Assembly (NCBI GenBank): GCA_947474755.1
Contig: CANJJE010000003.1
Span: forward strand, 124,001 to 188,000
Direction: 5' to 3'
DNA from: Burkholderiales bacterium
Lineage (GTDB): Bacteria > Pseudomonadota > Gammaproteobacteria > Burkholderiales > Burkholderiaceae_C
DNA length: 64,000 nt
A model generated the notes under the pieces. It saw only the letters and a list, made by a program, of their open reading frames with translations. It had not been told where the DNA came from and ran no database searches. Of the stretch, positions 10,690 to 23,000 are shown in pieces; the first letter of the stretch is position 1; each line of letters begins with the position of its first letter. Both the position numbers and the translations under genes were made by a program.

Positions 10690-11985
10690 TCAAAGCGCTT
10701 CGTAGGCGACGTGGCCCGAGACCAGCGTCCACCTGACGCGGCCCGGAAGTTCGTGCCCCAGGAACGGCGAGTGCTTGCCCTGGCTCTTGAGTGCCTGGGG
10801 CGTCACCTGCCAATACGCCGCCGGATCGAACAAACAGATGTCGGCCACTCCGCCCTCGACCAACTGGCCGGCGCTCGACGCCAGCGAGCCCAGCGCGTCG
10901 CCCAGCATTCGCACCGGCGCGATGGTGATGGTGGACAGGGTGCGCCCGAGGTCGTGGCCCGACTGCTCGCCCCATTTCAGCGCCAGCCCGAGCAGCAATT
11001 CCAGCCCGGTGGCGCCCGGCTCGGCTTCGGCGAACGGCAGCGTCTTCGCGTCCTCGTCGACCGGCGTGTGGTCGCTGACCAGCGCGTCGATGGTCCCGTC
11101 GGCCAGCGCGGCCCGCAGTGCGTCGCGGTCGCGCACCTGCCGCAGGGGGGGCGTCAGCCGCATCGCGGCATTGAAGTAGCCGATGTCGATGTCAGTCAGG
11201 TGCAGGTGGTTGATGCTGACGTCGCAGGTGATCGGCAGGCCTTCAGCCTTCGCGCGCCTCACCAGTTCGACGCCCGCCGCGCTGCTGAGGCGGCAGATGT
11301 GCACCCGCGCGCCGGTATCGCGCACCAGTTCGAACAACGTGTTCAGTGCGATCGTCTCGGCGATCACTGGCACACCGGTCAGACCCATTCGCGTGGCCAG
11401 CGCACCCTTGGCGGCAACACCGTTGCCGAGGTAGCCGTCCTGCGCGCGCAGCCAGGTGGTGTAGCCGAAGGTCGATGCGTACTGCAGCGCGCGGTGCAGG
11501 ACCAGCGTGTCCTTCAACGCCACTTCGGCATGCGAAAAGCCGACGCAACCGGCCTCCGTCAGCTCGGCCATCTCCGTCAGCACTTCGCCCGCCAGGCCGC
11601 GGGTCAGCGCGCCCAGCGGGTACAGGTGCGACTGGTTCAGGTTGCGCGCCCGGAACTTCAACATCTCGACCAGACCCGGCTCGTCGAGCGGCGGGTCGGT
11701 GTCGGGCAGGCAGACCAGACTGGTCACGCCGCCGGCGACCGCCGCAGCCATTTCCGACTCGAGCATGCCCTCGTGCTCATGGCCAGGCTCGCGCAGTCGC
11801 ACCGCCAGATCAACCAGGCCGGGTGCCACGACGAGGCCGGTGGCATCGATGGTCCGGCTGGGCTTGAAGTCAGCGCTGACTTGGCCGATGGTGACGATGC
11901 GGCCAGCTGCGATGGCGACATCGGCCCGCTCGTCGCGGCCGGAGGCAGGGTCGATCACGCGACCGTTCTGAATCAGGATCTTCAT
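10690..11985 (-). CDS. Dihydroorotase-like protein, probably non-catalytic (pseudo-DHOase, PyrC'/PyrX)
   Basis: Class I DHOase fold sequence ([30 protein letters not shown]...[10 protein letters not shown]...SDHTPVDED) but the metal-binding HxH is replaced ([10 protein letters not shown]); ATGA overlap with pyrB. Confidence 0.9.
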   Translation of the reverse strand: MKILIQNGRVIDPASGRDERADVAIAAGRIVTIGQVSADFKPSRTIDATGLVVAPGLVDLAVRLREPGHEHEGMLESEMAAAVAGGVTSLVCLPDTDPPLDEPGLVEMLKFRARNLNQSHLYPLGALTRGLAGEVLTEMAELTEAGCVGFSHAEVALKDTLVLHRALQYASTFGYTTWLRAQDGYLGNGVAAKGALATRMGLTGVPVIAETIALNTLFELVRDTGARVHICRLSSAAGVELVRRAKAEGLPITCDVSINHLHLTDIDIGYFNAAMRLTPPLRQVRDRDALRAALADGTIDALVSDHTPVDEDAKTLPFAEAEPGATGLELLLGLALKWGEQSGHDLGRTLSTITIAPVRMLGDALGSLASSAGQLVEGGVADICLFDPAAYWQVTPQALKSQGKHSPFLGHELPGRVRWTLVSGHVAYEAL

Positions 11986-12944
11986 GCGGAATTCCCAGCG
12001 ATGGTCGACATCACCGCCATCCGCACCGCGATGCCGAAAGTCACCTGCGGCAGGATCACGCTCTGCGCGCCATCGGCCACCCTGGAGTCGATCTCGACGC
12101 CCCGGTTGATCGGGCCCGGATGCATCACGATGGCATCGGGTTTGGCCAGCGCCAGCTTCTCCTGCGTCAGCCCGTAGTTCTTGAAGAACTCGCCCGCACT
12201 CGGCAGCAGCGCGCCGCTCATGCGCTCGTTCTGCAGCCGCAGCATGATGATCACATCGGCACCGCGGATGCCTTCGGCCATGTCGTGGCACACGCGCACA
12301 CCCATCTCGCGGAGGTCGCCGGGCACCAGCGTCTTCGGCCCCACCGCGCGCACCTCCGGCACACCGAGGGTGGTCAGCGCATGGATGTCGGAACGCGCCA
12401 CCCGCGAGTGGACGATGTCGCCGACGATGGCCACCGTCAGGTTGGTGAAGTCCTTCTTGAAGTGGCGGATCGTGTACATGTCGAGCAGCCCCTGCGTCGG
12501 GTGCGCGTGGCGACCGTCACCGGCGTTGACCACATGGACATGTGGCGCACAGTGCTGCGCTATCAGGTACGGCGCGCCGCTCTCGCTGTGGCGCACGACG
12601 AACATGTCGGCATGCATCGCGGACAGGTTGGCGATGGTGTCGAGCAGGCTCTCGCCCTTGGCGGCACTGGAGCGTGCGATGTCCAGGTTGATCACATCGG
12701 CACTGAGCCGCTTGGCCGCAATCTCGAAGGTGGTGCGGGTACGGGTGCTGTTCTCGAAGAACAGGTTGAACACGCTCTTGCCGCGCAGCAGCGGCACCTT
12801 CTTGACCTCGCGGTCATTGACACTCAGGAAGGTGCCGGCGGTGTCGAGGATCTGATGGATCAGCGCACGCGGCAGTCCTTCGATGGACAGCAGGTGGATC
12901 AGCTCGCCGTGCTTGTTGAGTTGCGGGTTGTGTCTGAAATTCAA
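11982..12944 (-). CDS. pyrB: Aspartate carbamoyltransferase catalytic subunit
   Basis: [48 protein letters not shown]. Confidence 0.96.
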   Translation of the reverse strand: MNFRHNPQLNKHGELIHLLSIEGLPRALIHQILDTAGTFLSVNDREVKKVPLLRGKSVFNLFFENSTRTRTTFEIAAKRLSADVINLDIARSSAAKGESLLDTIANLSAMHADMFVVRHSESGAPYLIAQHCAPHVHVVNAGDGRHAHPTQGLLDMYTIRHFKKDFTNLTVAIVGDIVHSRVARSDIHALTTLGVPEVRAVGPKTLVPGDLREMGVRVCHDMAEGIRGADVIIMLRLQNERMSGALLPSAGEFFKNYGLTQEKLALAKPDAIVMHPGPINRGVEIDSRVADGAQSVILPQVTFGIAVRMAVMSTIAGNSA

Positions 12945-13447
12945 ACCGTGCGCTCCCGGATGTCGAAGCTGAAGCGGCCCGCGTCATCGCGCACCAGTGA
13001 CAGCCGCTGGTGAGCCGGCAGCGTGATGCGGGCGGCCGAGTAGGCTGCGGCGACCGGCAGCTCGCGCCCTCCGCGATCGACCAGTACGGCCAGCAATACA
13101 CTCGCAGGCCGGCCGAAATCGAACAGTTCGTTGACGACAGCGCGGATCGTGCGGCCAGTGAACAGCACGTCATCGACCAGCAGGATGTGGCGACCTTCGA
13201 TCTCGAATGGCAGCCGCGTATGGTCTGCGCCGGCGGTCATGCCACGCGAGCTGAAATCGTCGCGATGCAGCGCGCTGGAGATCACGCCGTGCTCGCCTTC
13301 CAGCCCGAGATCGCGCTGCAGCCGCTCGGCCAGCCAGGCGCCGCCCGACCAGATACCGACCAGCACGGTTTTGGGCCGCAGCAGGCTGCGCACGCCGCTG
13401 AGCAGGTCGCTGTAGAGCGCTTCGGCGTCGAGGTGCAGCGAACTCAT
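12941..13447 (-). CDS. pyrR: Bifunctional pyr operon regulator / uracil phosphoribosyltransferase PyrR
   Basis: [46 protein letters not shown]; adjacent to pyrB. Confidence 0.93.
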   Translation of the reverse strand: MSSLHLDAEALYSDLLSGVRSLLRPKTVLVGIWSGGAWLAERLQRDLGLEGEHGVISSALHRDDFSSRGMTAGADHTRLPFEIEGRHILLVDDVLFTGRTIRAVVNELFDFGRPASVLLAVLVDRGGRELPVAAAYSAARITLPAHQRLSLVRDDAGRFSFDIRERTV

Positions 13448-13460
13448 GAATGGACTCTCA

Positions 13461-13910
13461 TCAAGACAGGCTGCGAAGGTACTGCTCAAGGATCAGCGCC
13501 GCCGATGCGGCATCGAGGTCACGGGCGCCATCCGCCTTCGCTTCGGTGGTCGTGTACCGCTCATCGACCTCGTGCACATCGAGGCGCAGCCGACCATGCA
13601 ACTGGTGGGCGAAGCGCCGCGCGCGCAGTGTGTTCTCATGCTCGGCGCCATCGGGATGAAACGGCACACCGACGACCAGCGCATCGGGCCGCCATTCATC
13701 GACCAGCCGGGCGATGGCGGCGAAGCGCGCGTCACCGGTGGCAGCGACCGTGCACAACGGCTGAGCCGTGCCAGTCAGCGTGTTGCCGCTGGCGACACCG
13801 ACCCGCTTCAGACCGAAGTCGAATGCCAGGTAAGTGCGAAGGCGATGCGCGCTGACGACGGCAGCGGGCGAGGGCTGCGAATTCGGGCCGAACTCAGGCA
13901 TGCCCGGCAT
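13461..13910 (-). CDS. ruvX: Putative pre-16S rRNA nuclease / Holliday junction resolvase-like (YqgF/RuvX); start 13910 or 13901
   Basis: YLAFDFGLKRVGVASGN...; VVGVPFHPDG; VDERYTTTEA; overlaps yqgE end. Confidence 0.9.
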   Translation of the reverse strand: MPGMPEFGPNSQPSPAAVVSAHRLRTYLAFDFGLKRVGVASGNTLTGTAQPLCTVAATGDARFAAIARLVDEWRPDALVVGVPFHPDGAEHENTLRARRFAHQLHGRLRLDVHEVDERYTTTEAKADGARDLDAASAALILEQYLRSLS

Positions 13911-14472
13911 CTGAGCTGAGCATGGCGGGGTCGATACCCAGCAACGACAGTGCCTTGTCGTAACGCTGCTCGACCGGCGTGTTGAAGATGATCTCGGGCT
14001 GCGCCTCGACGTTGATCCAGCTGTTGCGGCCCATCTCTTCTTCGAGTTGCCCCGCACCCCAGCCGCTGTAGCCCAGCGTCACCAGGATCTTCGTCGGTCC
14101 GGTGCCGCTGGACAGCGCCTCGAGCACATCCTTGCTGGTCGTCATTTCCAGGCCACCGGGAATGCGAAGCGATGAGTTGAATCGGCTGGCGTGCTCATCG
14201 ATCTGCTCATGAAGCACGAACCCGCGTTCGGTCTGTACCGGCCCGCCGTAGTAGACCGGCGATTCGGCAAGATCGACACGATCGAGCGACAACTCAACCT
14301 TCTCGAACAGGTTCTTCAGCTTGATGTCGATCGGCTTGTTGATGACCAGGCCCAGTGCGCCCTTGTCGGTGTGCTCGCACAGGTAGATCACCGCCCCCGC
14401 GAAGGTGTCGCCGCCGATGCCCGGCATGGCGATCAGGAACTGGTTGGTGAGGTTGATGCCGCCGGAACTCAT
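13894..14472 (-). CDS. YqgE/AlgH family protein (DUF179)
   Basis: LTNQFLIAMPGIGGDTFAGAVIYLCEHTDKGALGLVINKP...VYYGGPVQTERGFVLHE...GYSGWGAGQLEEEM. Confidence 0.94.
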   Translation of the reverse strand: MSSGGINLTNQFLIAMPGIGGDTFAGAVIYLCEHTDKGALGLVINKPIDIKLKNLFEKVELSLDRVDLAESPVYYGGPVQTERGFVLHEQIDEHASRFNSSLRIPGGLEMTTSKDVLEALSSGTGPTKILVTLGYSGWGAGQLEEEMGRNSWINVEAQPEIIFNTPVEQRYDKALSLLGIDPAMLSSDAGHA

Positions 14473-14505
14473 CGCTGCATTTTATTCCTGCGGCACACTC
14501 CTGCG

Positions 14506-15999
14506 ATGCATCCTTTGATCGACGCGGCCCTCGTCTGGTTTCGGCGCGACCTGCGAGTCGATGACCACGCGGCACTGCACCATGCGCTGCGAACCGCTCG
14601 CCATGTCTGGTGCGTCTTCGTGCTCGACCGCGAGATCCTCGATCCGCTGCCACGCGCCGACCGCCGGGTGGAGTTCATATCGGACAGCCTAGCCGAGCTG
14701 CAATCGCAGCTGGCCGCACTCGGTGCGGCGCATGGCGTGGCCGGTACGGGGCTGATCGTGCGCCACGGCTGGGCACGCGATGACATCCCGACACTGGCCC
14801 AGCAACTGCGCGTCCAGGCGGTGTACGCCAGCCACGACGACGAACCCGCAGCGCTGGCACGCGACGCCCAGGTACGCGGTCGGCTGGCCGACATCGGCAT
14901 CGCCCTGCACACCAGCAAGGATCACGTGGTGTTCGAACGCAGCGAGGTGATGACCGGGGCCGGCACACCTTACGGCGTGTTCACGCCCTACAAGAATGCC
15001 TGGCTGAAGCGGTTGACTCCGGAACACATGGTGCCCTGGGAGATCGAGGCTCATGCCGCGCACCTGGCCCGCGTGCCTGAGGGTCTGGTCGCGGATCCGC
15101 CTTCACTCTCCCAATTCGGGTTCGAGCCCACCAACCTGCCATCACTGCGAATGGGCCGCGGCGCCCACGGCGCACAGGCGTCGTTCACCGACTTCCTGAC
15201 GCGCATCGACGCCTACGAAGACACCCGCAATTTCCCGGCGGTCAAGGGCCCGAGCTACCTCTCGGTGCACCTGCGCTTCGGCACGATCTCGGTCCGCCAA
15301 CTGGCGCGTGAGGCCTGGCAGCGCTGGCAGGCGGGTTCTCGCGGAGCAGAAGTCTGGCTGTCGGAATTGATCTGGCGCGACTTCTATCACCAGGTGATGC
15401 ACCACCATCCGCATGTCGTCAGCCACGCCTTCAAGCCAGCCTACGACCACATCAAGTGGGAACACGGCAAGCACGCCGAGGCGCTGTTTGCCGCCTGGTG
15501 CGAAGGCCGCACCGGTTACCCGCTGGTCGATGCAGCGATGGCGCAGATCAACCAGACCGGCTACATGCACAACCGGCTGCGCATGGTGGTGGCAAGCTTC
15601 CTGGTGAAGGACCTCGGCATCGACTGGCGCTGGGGCGAGCGCTACTTCGCCGAAAAGCTCAATGACTTCGACCTCGCCGCCAACAACGGCGGCTGGCAGT
15701 GGGCCAGTTCCAGTGGTTGCGATGCGCAACCTTATTTCCGTATCTTCAATCCGGTCAGCCAGAGCGAGAAGTTCGATCCCGCCGGCAAGTTCATCCGCCG
15801 CTACCTGCCGCAGATGGCCGCGCTGCCGGATGCGGCACTGCATGCGCCGTGGCTGGCTCGCCCGATCGATCTGGCGGCCGCCGGGCTGGTGCTGGGTCGC
15901 GACTACCCCCAGCCGCTGGTGCAACACGACGAGGCAAGGCTGAAGACGCTGGCACGCTATGCGGTGGTCAAGTCGGAGCGCTCGGGCGCGGCTCGCTAG
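14506..15999 (+). CDS. phr: Deoxyribodipyrimidine photolyase
   Basis: ALVWFRRDLRVDDHAALHHAL...; LIWRDFYHQVM; GRTGYPLVDAAMAQINQTGYMHNRLRMVVASFLVKDLGIDWRWGERYFAEKLNDFDLAANNGGWQWASSSGCDAQPYFRIFNP. Confidence 0.97.
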   Translation: MHPLIDAALVWFRRDLRVDDHAALHHALRTARHVWCVFVLDREILDPLPRADRRVEFISDSLAELQSQLAALGAAHGVAGTGLIVRHGWARDDIPTLAQQLRVQAVYASHDDEPAALARDAQVRGRLADIGIALHTSKDHVVFERSEVMTGAGTPYGVFTPYKNAWLKRLTPEHMVPWEIEAHAAHLARVPEGLVADPPSLSQFGFEPTNLPSLRMGRGAHGAQASFTDFLTRIDAYEDTRNFPAVKGPSYLSVHLRFGTISVRQLAREAWQRWQAGSRGAEVWLSELIWRDFYHQVMHHHPHVVSHAFKPAYDHIKWEHGKHAEALFAAWCEGRTGYPLVDAAMAQINQTGYMHNRLRMVVASFLVKDLGIDWRWGERYFAEKLNDFDLAANNGGWQWASSSGCDAQPYFRIFNPVSQSEKFDPAGKFIRRYLPQMAALPDAALHAPWLARPIDLAAAGLVLGRDYPQPLVQHDEARLKTLARYAVVKSERSGAAR

Positions 16000-17026
16000 G
16001 AGAGTTCGACGGCCCGACCCTGGCGTCGTGGTCGACCAGGATTCCGCTGGCCAGCAATTCGGCATGGCTGCACACCTGATTGCGGCCGCTTGCTTTCGCG
16101 TGATAGACCGCCTTGTCGGCACGCTCGAACGCACTGCTGGGGGTGTCGCCCGGCCGTACTGCGGTAAAGCCGACACTCACGGTGACCGTGCCGACCTGCG
16201 GGAACTGGAACAGCTCGGTATTGCTGCGAAAGCGCTCAAAGACATGCGTGGCGTCGTCCTCGCCATGGCAACGCATCAACACCAGGAACTCATCACCTCC
16301 AAAGCGGTAGAGCCGGTCATGGATGCGAAAACTGCGACCCATCAGCCGCGAAAGCAACAACAACACCTCATCACCGATCAGATGGCCGAAACGGTCATTG
16401 ACACGCTTGAAATCATCGATGTCGATGACGCCGATCCAGTAGCCACTAGAGCTGCCGCCAACGCGTCTGTCGTCGCTCATGTGCTCGGGCGGCAGTTCCA
16501 GATCGGCCGTCGCCTTCATGAAACTCTCATCGAAGGTCTTTCGATTGAGCAGCCCGGTCAGCGCATCACGCTCGGAATAGTGCAGCAGGCATTCGAAATT
16601 TCGATAGATGCGCAGAAGGCCCTGCACCGTACGCTGGACGTTTTCGTCGGGGTCCGCAAGCGTCTCGATCTCGATCACGCCGACCACCGCGCCCCCGCCG
16701 TACAGCGGAAAACAGGTGATATGCGGCGGACCAGGCACCAGCACCATGCGCTGCTCGCTGAAAGCCAGACATCGCGCATCGGTGGCGACCAGCTTGGGAA
16801 GGCTGTGAAGTTCGCTCCACGGCTCGTCGAATGTCGCGGCCGCACTGCCGGCGCTCAGGCGAGCGCGAGTCAGCCAATGGCGATCATCGCCCTCGCCGAC
16901 GCAACGCTGGATGGTCACCGAGTGTGGCTGCAGCAAGTCTCTCAGCGCACTGGCCAGAGCCACATCAAGTTGCTCACGGTCGCAGCAACTGGTGAGCTCG
17001 GCGATCCGGTTGACGACTTCGATCAT
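15968..17026 (-). CDS. Diguanylate cyclase (N-terminal GAF-like region + GGDEF)
   Basis: DALTGLLNRKTFDES..., RIHDRLYRFGGDEFLVLMR (intact GGDEF with RxxD I-site five residues upstream). Confidence 0.92.
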   Translation of the reverse strand: MIEVVNRIAELTSCCDREQLDVALASALRDLLQPHSVTIQRCVGEGDDRHWLTRARLSAGSAAATFDEPWSELHSLPKLVATDARCLAFSEQRMVLVPGPPHITCFPLYGGGAVVGVIEIETLADPDENVQRTVQGLLRIYRNFECLLHYSERDALTGLLNRKTFDESFMKATADLELPPEHMSDDRRVGGSSSGYWIGVIDIDDFKRVNDRFGHLIGDEVLLLLSRLMGRSFRIHDRLYRFGGDEFLVLMRCHGEDDATHVFERFRSNTELFQFPQVGTVTVSVGFTAVRPGDTPSSAFERADKAVYHAKASGRNQVCSHAELLASGILVDHDARVGPSNSPSEPRPSAPT

Positions 17027-17066
17027 GGCATCGGCAGCGCCCCGTTTGAGCGGGCCGGTGGGATGC

Positions 17067-20000
17067 TCATGCCATCACCTGCCCCGCCGTACAACGAGCG
17101 ATCAGCGCCAGCAGCTCTTCTTCCGCATACGGTTTTCCAAGGTAGTGTTCGACACCCAGCTCCACGGCATAGTCACGGTGCTTCTGCGCGATGCGCGAGG
17201 TGATCATGATCACAGGCAAGTCGTGCAGCCGAGCATCAGCGCGCAAGTTGCGCACCAGGTCGAAACCGTCCATGCGCGGCATTTCGATATCGCTGAGCAC
17301 GATGGCTGGCTTCTCGTTCGCCAGCCGCTCGAGCGCGTCGAGTCCGTCCTTGGCCAGCACCACCCGATAGCCTTCTCGCAGCAGCATGCGCTCGGTCACC
17401 CGGCGCACCGTCAGCGAATCATCGACCACCAGCACCAGAGGCGCGAGCGGCACGGCCGGGCTGCGGTCATCGACCGCTTCGGCTACACCGGACGCGAGCG
17501 TTTGCAGAGCGGCCAGCGTGGCCGTGCGGGCGGCAGCGCCATACAGCGTGGCGAGCGCCACCGGGTTGTAGATCAATGCGACCTTGCCCGATGCCTGCAA
17601 GGTCATGCCCGCCAAACCGGGCATGCGTGAGAGCTGCGGCCCGAGGTTCTTGACGACCACTTCCTGATTGCCAACCACGTCATCCACGTGAACCACGATG
17701 CGTTGCGACGCGCTGCGCACCACCAGCAACTGACTGCTGCGCTGCTGCGGGGCGGCACTGCTGGCACTGGTCTGCAACAAGGCGCCGAGCCAGTAGAACG
17801 GCAGGGCTTCGCCATCGACGACACAGGTGCCGCTCTGGTAGGCCTGTCGTACCTCGACGGCCGGCATGCGACGCACCGCAGCGACCAGCGTCGAGGGAAC
17901 CCCAACGATCAACTCGCCGAAGCGCACCATCACCACCTGGGTGACGGCAGTGGTCAACGGCAGCACCAGCTTGAAGCCGGTGCCCTGCCCCAGCGAGGTC
18001 GAGGTTTCGATACGCCCGCCGATGGCCTGCACCTCGGAGCGCACCACGTCCATGCCGACACCCCGGCCCGACAGCTCGGTCACCTTGTCGGCGGTCGAGA
18101 ATCCCGGGGTGAAGATCAGGTTGGCGAGTTGGTCGTCGGAAATGGGCGCATCGGCTGCGATCAGCCCGTTCGCCAGTGCCTTGTTGCGGATGCGGCTCAA
18201 GTCCAGCCCGGCACCGTCGTCACGCACCTCGACACCGACCTCGTTGCCTTCCTGGGTGACCGAAACGACGATCGCACCGGTGGCGTCCTTGCCCCCTGCG
18301 GTGCGCAGGGTCGGCAACTCGATGCCATGGGTGACGCTGTTGCGCAGCAGGTGTTCGAAGGCACTGGTCATGCGGTCGAGCACGCCACGGTCGATTTCAA
18401 TCGAGCCGCCGACGATGTCGAGGCGAACTTGTTTGCCGGTTTCCTTGGCCGCCTGCCGAACCACGCGGTAAAGCCGGTCCGACAGACCTTCGAACTCGAC
18501 CATCCGGGTGCGAAGAAGGTCGTCTTGCAACTCACGCGTCAGCCGCGCTTGAGCGGCCAGATCGTCCTCGGCGCTTTGCAGGGTCTGTTGCAAGGTTCGC
18601 TGCACTGTGGCCACGTCATTGACCGACTCGGCCATCATCCGCGTCAGCTCCTGGAAGCGGGTGAAACGGTCGAACTCGAGCGGGTCGAATGCCGCAGCTG
18701 CCACCTTGGCTGCTTCCATCCGCGAACTGATCTGCGTTTCCGCCTGCAGCTCGATGTCGCGTAACTGTCCCCGCAGGCGCTCCAGGTTCTCGGTCAGATC
18801 CGACAACGACTCCTTGAGTTGATCAACGTCGCTGGCGATGCGAGAGCGGGTGATACTGACCTCGCCGGCCTGGTTGACCAGGCGATCAAGCAACGACGCA
18901 CGGACGCGCACGGCCGAGCTTGCGTTCGACGCGACAGCCGCGCGCGGCAACTCTGGCGCTTCGACAACATCGAAGCGCGACCAGTCGATGGCATCGGTGT
19001 CGGCGTCTGCAGGCAGCGCCGGTACCAGGCGGGGCACGTCGCCTGCGCGCACAGTTGGCACAGGCGGTGCCTCGAGCAGCGCTGCTATGACGGCCGTGGG
19101 CGGCGGTGGCGCAGTCGCCGAGACGCACTCCTCGACAGGGACGGACACGGCGGCAGGCGCTTCGCTCACGGCATCGGGAGCGGCCTGGGGTCCGGCTGCC
19201 GCCGCCGTCTGCACGGCCTCGAAGGCCTCCCGCAAGGCGTCGCAGCGACCCAGCAGCGGTTCGATTTCATGCGCCGGTGTGAGGGCATCTGTCGCCAGCG
19301 CGATCAGGTTCTCGATGCGACTTTCCAGTCGGTGCACCAACTCGCCCAGGCGCATCGCACCGGCCAGGCGGGCACCGCCTTTCAGGGTATGAAGCGTGCG
19401 CATCGCACCGGCCGGGGCCTGCAGATCCTCCGGATGGCGCACCCACTCCTGCAAGCGACTGGCCAGTTGGCCAAGCAATTCCTCGGCCTCTTCCTCGAAG
19501 ATCGGGAAAAGCTCGCCGTCGATCGCATCGCTGACATCGATGTCTTCCTCGTCGTCGAAATGCTGCGATGCGCTGCCTGGCGCGATACGAAGCCGATCGA
19601 GGTCGAGGTCAGCCACCGGGAGATCCGACAGAGGCTTCAGTGCAGCGAACCCGAGCGGATCGAGCCGCTGCAGCTCGGTGTCGGTCACCGGCGAAAAGTC
19701 GGTGACTTGCGCGTCCGTGCGCGCCTGGGCAATGGCTGGCTCCAACGGCGGCGCCCCGGCCGGCGACTCTTCAACGGGTGACTCGTCAGCAGCGGCAGAC
19801 TGCCTGGCCGCCGACGTGTCGACCAACTCGAAATTCAGGTCGATGGCCGCCTCGAGCGGCACGGCGTCGCTGTCGGCCAAAGCCTCGGCATCGAGTTCCG
19901 CCGTGGCGGTTTCCAGACGCCTGGCCGAGCTCAGCTCATGTTCGGCCAGGCGAGCCAGCAAGCGCTCGGAGGGCTGCCTCAGGAAGCCTGCGGCAAACTG

Positions 20001-23000
20001 GTGCAGCAGATTCCGAATCTCGTCGGCTGCCTGGGTGAACAAGGCCGCTTCCTCGGTCGTGCCCGTGCCGATCGCCGCACTTCGCGCCAAGGCGTGTTCC
20101 AGCGTGCGCGCCAGATCCGAAAGGTCGGCAAAGCCGACGGTGGCCGAACTACCTGCCAGCGAATGCGCGAGCGCGACCGCACTGTCGCTGACCGGCAGCT
20201 CCAGTTCCATCGCCCATTCAGCCAATTCGGTGCACAGGCGACGCGACAGCTCGTCGGCTTCGTTGAGATAGATGTTGAAGAGCGGAATACCGATGCGCAG
20301 CGAACCGATGACCTTGGTCTCGTCATCATCTGCAGCGATCGACAGCACAGGCGCCATGTCGGCCTGGGCTTGTGGCTCAGGCGAAGGTTCGGGCGGTGGC
20401 TGGGTCATCACCACGACCGCGTCGTCGCCGAATTCGAGGTCGAAGTCCGTTTGCGGACCGGCGTCGATCTGCGGCAGGAGGTCATCGTCCAGCGCCGGGG
20501 TGTTGCGCTCCAGACTCAGCAACTCGAAGTCCGGTGACAGGGCGTCGCCAACGTCGTCGGCAGCCAGCGGGTCGATTGGCAGCTCGGGCAAAGGCGAGCG
20601 GCCGATCGAAGCCTGCGGCAGCGGCAGCGTCGCCTGGGGGTCGAACGGCTCGAACATCGCGCTGGCATCGCCGGACTCGAGGTCCAGCATCACGAAACCG
20701 GTGTCGGCACCCTGATGCAAACGCTCTGCTCGTGCCGATGGCTTCGCAGCAGCGGCGTCGAGTTCTGCAGCACCACTCCACGCTGGCGACGCTTCGATGG
20801 CGGACACGTCGAGGTCAAGGTCGAACTCCATGGACGACCCGTCGGCCCTCGCAGGTTCGACTCCCGCCAGAACGTCGCTTGTCGGCAGCGCAGGCAGGAC
20901 GGCGGTGTCGTCCATGCCGGGCGCCGGCCCTGAAGGAACGCCGTCCGAGCGCTGCGTGACCTGCGCCATTGGCGCTGCGCCGTACGCCACCGGCCTGCCG
21001 GCAGCGATGTCATCGATCCAGCCGGCGAATTGCTCGAGTGCCTCGATGGTGTGGCGCAGCAGCGGCTCATCAGCGCCGCGCTGTTCGGACAGGCAGGTGT
21101 TGCAGAGCTGCTCGCAGGCCCAGGCGGCATCGCCGAAATCGGGCAAGCCGACCATGCGGGCGCTGCCCTTCAAGGTGTGAAACGCCCGGCGCAGGGTCGT
21201 CAGTCGGTGGAGGTCATCTGGCGAGTTGGCCAGGCCTGCACAGGCGCCTCGTGCGGTGTCAATCACCTCCCGGGCCTCTTCGAGAAACACCTGGCGCATC
21301 TCGTCGTCGTCGGCTGCACCGTCGGCAGCGACCTCGCGTGCCGCCGTGCCGGACGGCCCGAGGCTGGTCAGCTCCGACGACGAATGCACAAAGTCGGCGA
21401 GTGCCTCTGACAGTTGGTCGCGCGCGGCCCTGACGGCATCGGCATCCCCCGCAGCGTCGAGCGCTTTGCGCGCCTTGTTGACAGTGGCGGCCAGCGCTGT
21501 CTGATCGGCGGCGGTCGCCTCTTGAGACAGGCGATCCAAGTCGCGCGCGACGGCGTCCGTCGACACGTCGTCACGCGCTGCGTTGAAGGCCAGCATCTGG
21601 GCCTGTTCGATCAGCCGCGGCTGTGCTGCCACCGGCGCCGGCTCACAAGGCACAACCGACTTGTGGTCGCTGCGGCCCATGACTGGCGACAGTGTGCCGG
21701 CCTCGGCGTCGTAGGCGAACAGCGACTTGGCCAGTGCAGGCTGTACGCTGAGCATGTCGATCAGGAAGCCGAGAGCACCGAGATTGCCGGCCAGACGGTC
21801 AAAGACGCCGGCCTGGCCGACGCGCGACAGATCGACTTCGGTCGAGCTGAGACCATCGACTTCATCGCGCATGCGCAATAGCGCGCTTGCCGCGTGATCC
21901 ATGCCCAGCACAGACAACACGCCGCGCATCGCCGACAGGTGGTTCGGTACCGGGATCAGCACCGTGGGATCCGTCGGGTTGCGAAAGAACTGGTCGATCA
22001 GCTTCTCAGCGTCCGACAACGTCGTGCGCAACTCCTGAACCACGCTGCCCATGGTCTGCCGATCCGACATCCGCCGGTACAGCTCTTCCATCCAGCCTTC
22101 GAGCGGTTGCGGCACGGCGCCCTGCCGAACGCTGCCCATGCGCTGCGCCAGACGCTGAATGCGGGCAGCCAGCTCGGGCTGATCGAATTCGGCATCTTCG
22201 AGGCATGCCTCGACGTACAGAAGACTGGTGGCGGCTTCCATCGCCAGCGCTGCGGAGGGCGGCGCGGCCGTTTGCTGGGTCAGCGTTGCCGCTGCGCGCA
22301 ATTCCTCGGCGAGGGCATCGCCGGACGGGAACAAGCGCTTCAGCGACTCGCCAGCAAGAGCGAACTGCTCGGCCAGACCATTGATGCGATGCAACTCGCC
22401 GCCGGCGACGCCGGACCACGATTCTTTCGCTGCGGCCACCCGTTTGCCGGCCTGGGCGATCAGCGCCGGATCGAAGCGCCCCAGTGCGCTGCTGTGGTAG
22501 TCGCCGGCCCGTTGATGCACCAGGTCATAGGCCTGGCGCACCGCGGCCAGACGTGGTGCCTTGCGGCCGTCGCCCGGAGAATCGGCCTGGGCACAGAAGA
22601 ACAGCAGGTCACGGGCCAAGGGTTCGGATATCTCGCTGCCACCGCGCTCGAGGATGCGCAGCTGCGCCAGCAGCCTAGACACGACACGCTTGCTGAACAG
22701 GTCGAGCGACAGCAGGCCCGTAGCCTGCGCTTCGAACATCGCCGCCGCCAGCTTCCACAAGGTGGCGGCTTCCAGCCTGTCGGCCCCGGCACCCAAGCCA
22801 GCGAAGATGTGGCTCATGCGCTGGGCAGCGCCCGGGGTCGGGGCACGCATGATCGACAGCATCCGCCCCTCGATCGCCGAGCGGGTACCGGCATCCGGCT
22901 GGCAGGCGACCGCGCGATCGTCAGGCGGCAGCGGCAGCCATTGCCAATCGTGGAACCACAGGTCGGCCGGGTGAATGCGGTCGGCGCCGGCGATCTCCTG

